This document shows, piece by piece, positions 60,833-64,000 of a stretch of DNA of 64,000 nucleotides (position 1 is its first letter; each line of letters opens with the position of its first letter). A program made the translations under genes and the position numbers. This stretch comes from Cannabis sativa (taxonomy: Eukaryota > Streptophyta > Magnoliopsida > Rosales > Cannabaceae), in NCBI RefSeq assembly GCF_029168945.1, contig NC_083603.1:45394406-45458405 (forward strand). Direction: 5' to 3'. The notes beneath the pieces were generated by a model, which saw nothing but the letters and a program-made list of their open reading frames with translations, was not told where the DNA came from and ran no database searches.

Positions 60833-60858
60833 ATTTAGAAATTAAGTTAGTAAATGTG

Positions 60859-62031
60859 TTGGAATTTATTTTACCAGGATCTTAGATCTACTCACAAGTA
60901 TGTTGTTTAAACACCCTAAATATGAACTTTCTAAAACGATAAATTAAACACATATAAAGTTAAGAAAACCTTACATTGATGCAGCGGAATTAATGTCTCC
61001 TTCCACTCAGATCTCTAACACTAGTATCCTTTCTGTAGCAGAGTATAATCAAGATCTGAGCCCGAATGTCCTTCTTCTTCAAGTTTGATCCTTCACAGTC
61101 TTCCAATCTATGATTGAATTACTGCTTGCTGTGTGTGGGCACTTACTCTTTCACTAGGGTCGAAATTTATGAAGGGAAAAGAAGAGAGAGGGTTTCGGCC
61201 AGGTACAGAAAGTGAGGAAGACTCAATTTTTCAGAAGAGAGAAATTTCTGTCAGAAAGGCTTGTGAAAACTTGTGATTTGACTGAGCCATCACTTTCTAT
61301 TTATAGGCAACTACTAGGTTTAGGTTAGGAATTATTTGGCATTAAAATAATGAAAATATTAATTTGAAAAAACCTCATTTACTGGCCGGCCATGGTGTTA
61401 TAGTGGGCCCCACTTGATTTTGCAGTTTTATCAAATTTTATTTCTATTTTCTCAAAAACGCCAATTTTCCAATTCTAACCTTTTAAATGCCAAAACTAAT
61501 TATTTAATAAATAGATTATTAAATAATATTTTCATTTAATTTAATTATTAAGTAGACATATAAAGTCCATTAATAAATAAATAAACCTAGAAACTCTTTT
61601 CTTTACAATTTCATCCCTGCTTAGTGAAAATTCATAAAATTAGACATAGTCTAACTTTAGAATTATAATTGATCAATCACGAATCAATTAATGAGTCTTA
61701 CAAGCAGAATGTTCTCAACTAGAATGGGGACCATGGATCTATATGCTGAGCTTCCAATAAGTGAACCAAATTTACCAAGTAAATTCCTACTTATTAATTC
61801 TTCGTTGAATCCACTCTTAGAACTTAAAATTCCACTCTCGGACTTATATAGAGCATATTATATGTTTCACGATATCAATATGCTATCTCATTTAACCATT
61901 GTTATAATCTTATTGTGATTTAAAGATCCTCTATATAGATGATCTACATCGAGATGGGATTTCTGAACCGTTCTCACCCCTCAATGTATTTTGCCCCTTA
62001 AAACACTTAGCTACCTGTAAATGGTGTTTAT
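60859..62031 (-). repeat. LTR-like repeat, copy 1 (likely minus strand)
   Basis: Starts TGTTGGAATTTATTTTACC on the plus strand. A TATA-type CCTATAAATAGAAAG on the minus strand (about 61303-61317) indicates leftward transcription. It aligns along its length with copy 2 at roughly 75-80 percent identity by eye. No coding sequence is present. No target duplication was found. Confidence 0.5.
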
Positions 62032-63231
62032 GTTGGAAATTATTTTACCAGGATCTAGATTTACTAACAAGTATGTTGGATTAACAACCTAATATGAATT
62101 CTAAAACAATGAAAAGAAACACATATAAAGTTAGAAAACCTTACAGTGGGTGCAGCGGAATAATATGACTCCTTCCGTTCAGATCTCTAGCCCTTGATTC
62201 CTTTCTGTAGCAGAGCATCACCAAGATCTGAACCTGGATCTTCTTTTCTCCTTCTTTGATGCAGAAATTCCATAGTCTTCCATACTATGATTGAGATACC
62301 ACTTGATGTGTGTGGGCACTACTCATCTCACAAGGATTTCGAAAATTCTCTCTCTTTTCTCTCTTAATTTCGTGGCTGATAGCATGCAAGAGAAGAGACA
62401 CAAAGGTTGCTTTATATAGGGAGAAGGGAGAGCACAACTTTCCAAATAAAACAGTTTCCTCTTTTACTGTGTAATTGATTAACTGCCTTATTTAGTGTGA
62501 TCCACCACTTTCCTATTATAGCTAGGCTTTGATTAACAATTACATGACAATTAAAAAATAAAAATAATAATTGGGAAACACAAAGGGAGTGCTCGGCCAT
62601 AGAGGGAATATGGGCCTCACTTGGATTTTGCAGTTTCCTCAATTTTATTTCAATTTCTCCAAAAATGTCATTTTTCCAATTCTAATCATTTAAATGCCAA
62701 AACTAATTATTTAATAACTAAAATAGATTATTAAATAATATTGTCATTTAAAATAATGATTAATTAGACATACAAAGTCTCTTAATTAATAATTAAACCT
62801 AGAAACCCTTTTATTTACGATTTCATCCTTAAACTGTGAGAATTCATAAAGTAGACATAGTCTAACTTTTAGAATTATAATTGATTAATTAAAATCAATT
62901 AACTGAGTCTTACAAGCAGTATGGCCTCAACTAGTATGGGGACCATGGGTCTATATAACCGAGCTTCCAATAAGTCGAACCGAATTTACTAAGTAAATTC
63001 CCTAACTTATTAATTCCTCATTGAATCCACACTTAGAACTTGGAACTGCACTCTCAGTCATATTGAAACGCTCTATATGTTCCACGATATAGACACGTCA
63101 TTAGTTATCCATTGTTATAACCCTAATGTGATCAATGATCCTCTATATAGATGATTTACACTGTAAATGGATTAAATTACCGTAACACCCTACAATGTAT
63201 TTTATCCTTAAAACACTTAACCCTGTATAAA
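62032..63231 (-). repeat. LTR-like repeat, copy 2, abutting copy 1
   Basis: Starts TGTTGGAAATTATTTTACC directly where copy 1 stops and ends near GATATTTCA. A TATA-type CCTATATAAAGC lies on the minus strand at about 62409. Shared blocks include GTATGTTG, CTTACA...TGCAGCGGAAT and ATGGGGACCATGG. Non-coding. Confidence 0.5.
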
Positions 63232-63424
63232 TGATATTTCACCTAAGTGAAATGAGATCTCCACCATTTATCTTCGTTTGGTTAAGCTCGAAGGAAATCA
63301 TCCTTTACTTCTATTTGCCAAATAGAAGCTATAGATTCCATATTTATGTTAGCGCTCCCCCACTCAATTGCACTACCGTGTTCCCAAAATGTATGTATTG
63401 CCCAGACTAAAAATTAGGCTTAAC
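63232..63424 (-). other. Probable internal 3' sequence of the repeat-copy-2 element
   Basis: On the minus strand it contains the purine-rich AATTGAGTGGGGGAGCG, which could be a polypurine tract lying upstream of an LTR. No coding sequence. Confidence 0.3.
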
Positions 63425-64000
63425 TGTAACGCCCCGATTTCCCGAGACGTCACACTAGCTAGTCCGTTTAAAACCATTTAAGATAAAGACAATAAAAGAC
63501 TTCTTTAATGAAAAATAACTAAGCATGAGATCTCATTATTTTTAAAACAAAACATCGTGACAATCCCCTAACATGTAATCCACGCCTCGAGCTCGCCACC
63601 CTCACTATATAGTTTTGCCTTTACCTGCACACAGAGTACCCGTGAGCTAACGCCCAGTAAGAAGAGCTATGTAGGACATAAACCCCCCAACCAGATAACA
63701 TAGTCATAAGTATAACAATATCACAACATCAAATCAATTCATACCATACTTGCATACATATAACAACATGTCATATCACATATTATTCTTACATACAATA
63801 CAACATCATATCACAGTGTAATCTTAACGCATGCTATACTCACACACATAACACATAGTATCTTATCGCACATTGTCCTCACATACGATAATCTACTCCC
63901 ACTCATGTTGATCAGACATGAAGTGTAACTTGCCCTGCCTTGTGCTGTTCTCACACTCGGCATCCAATAGGGCAATCCCTTTTCACAAGTTGTACTCACC
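63425..64000. repeat. LTR-like sequence running off the window
   Basis: Begins TGTAACGCCCCGATTTCCCG, a start seen in plant gypsy LTRs, and continues to the edge. No coding frame of interest. Orientation and extent cannot be settled from this side alone. Confidence 0.35.

Noticed and set aside
1..64000. A novel defence, biosynthetic or signalling gene system
   Set aside because: Apart from one rhodanese gene and one P450 pseudogene, all coding signals belong to transposons or captured fragments, so no coherent new gene system is supported.

Overview
The window is plant nuclear DNA, most likely from a eudicot. It is AT-rich and has spliced genes whose proteins resemble dicot families, together with plant Helitrons, Ty1/copia and Ty3/gypsy LTR elements, a CACTA element and MITEs. 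Only one host gene looks intact: a plus-strand chloroplast rhodanese-domain gene of the STR11 type (16794-30818, ten exons, 297 codons plus stop). A second host gene, a CYP71-like cytochrome P450 (46397-60127), is a pseudogene: exon 1 is broken and exon 2 is open. Almost everything else is transposon sequence, much of it nested. I found no rRNA, tRNA, CRISPR array or bacterial-type system.

Left part (1-16.6 kb): the 3' half of a Tat/Athila-like gypsy element that encodes gag and protease but no pol (LTR 2650-3840), inserted in a Helitron. A dense cluster of non-autonomous Helitrons follows, at 3841-4295 (-), 4307-4978, 4983-5720, 6694-14064 (-) with 7360-9330 and 9333-11033 nested in it, and 14069-16578. 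Their ends abut head-to-head or head-to-tail at TA sites. They carry host gene fragments: a serine carboxypeptidase-like (SCPL51-type) fragment, one exact EMSY-LIKE exon, and several unassigned pieces. A TIR element (5738-6684) sits among them.

Middle (16.6-31 kb): intron 6 of the STR11-like gene is about 11.8 kb. It holds an old degenerate copia fragment (-), split by a young copia element (18940-29193, TSD ACTAC), which is itself split by a young chromodomain gypsy element (22120-27323, TSD TAAGA). All exon junctions of the host gene remain compatible with splicing.

31-46 kb: a Tourist-like element with a GC-rich minisatellite; a decayed Athila/Tat integrase-to-LTR remnant (about 32150-38395) split by a CACTA element (33168-35195, TSD GAA) and carrying a MULE-type MITE in its LTR; another Helitron (38851-39670); a Pack-MULE-like element with a glycine-rich RNA-binding protein pseudogene (39692-41804); and remnants of copia, gypsy LTR and LINE.

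46-64 kb: the P450 pseudogene, whose intron received two copia elements 23 bp apart in opposite orientation (47460-52460, TSD AGCAC; 52489-59326, TSD GTCTT). After it come a second copy of the MULE-type MITE with a perfect 9-bp TSD, two diverged LTR-like repeats, and the start of another LTR-like sequence at the window edge.
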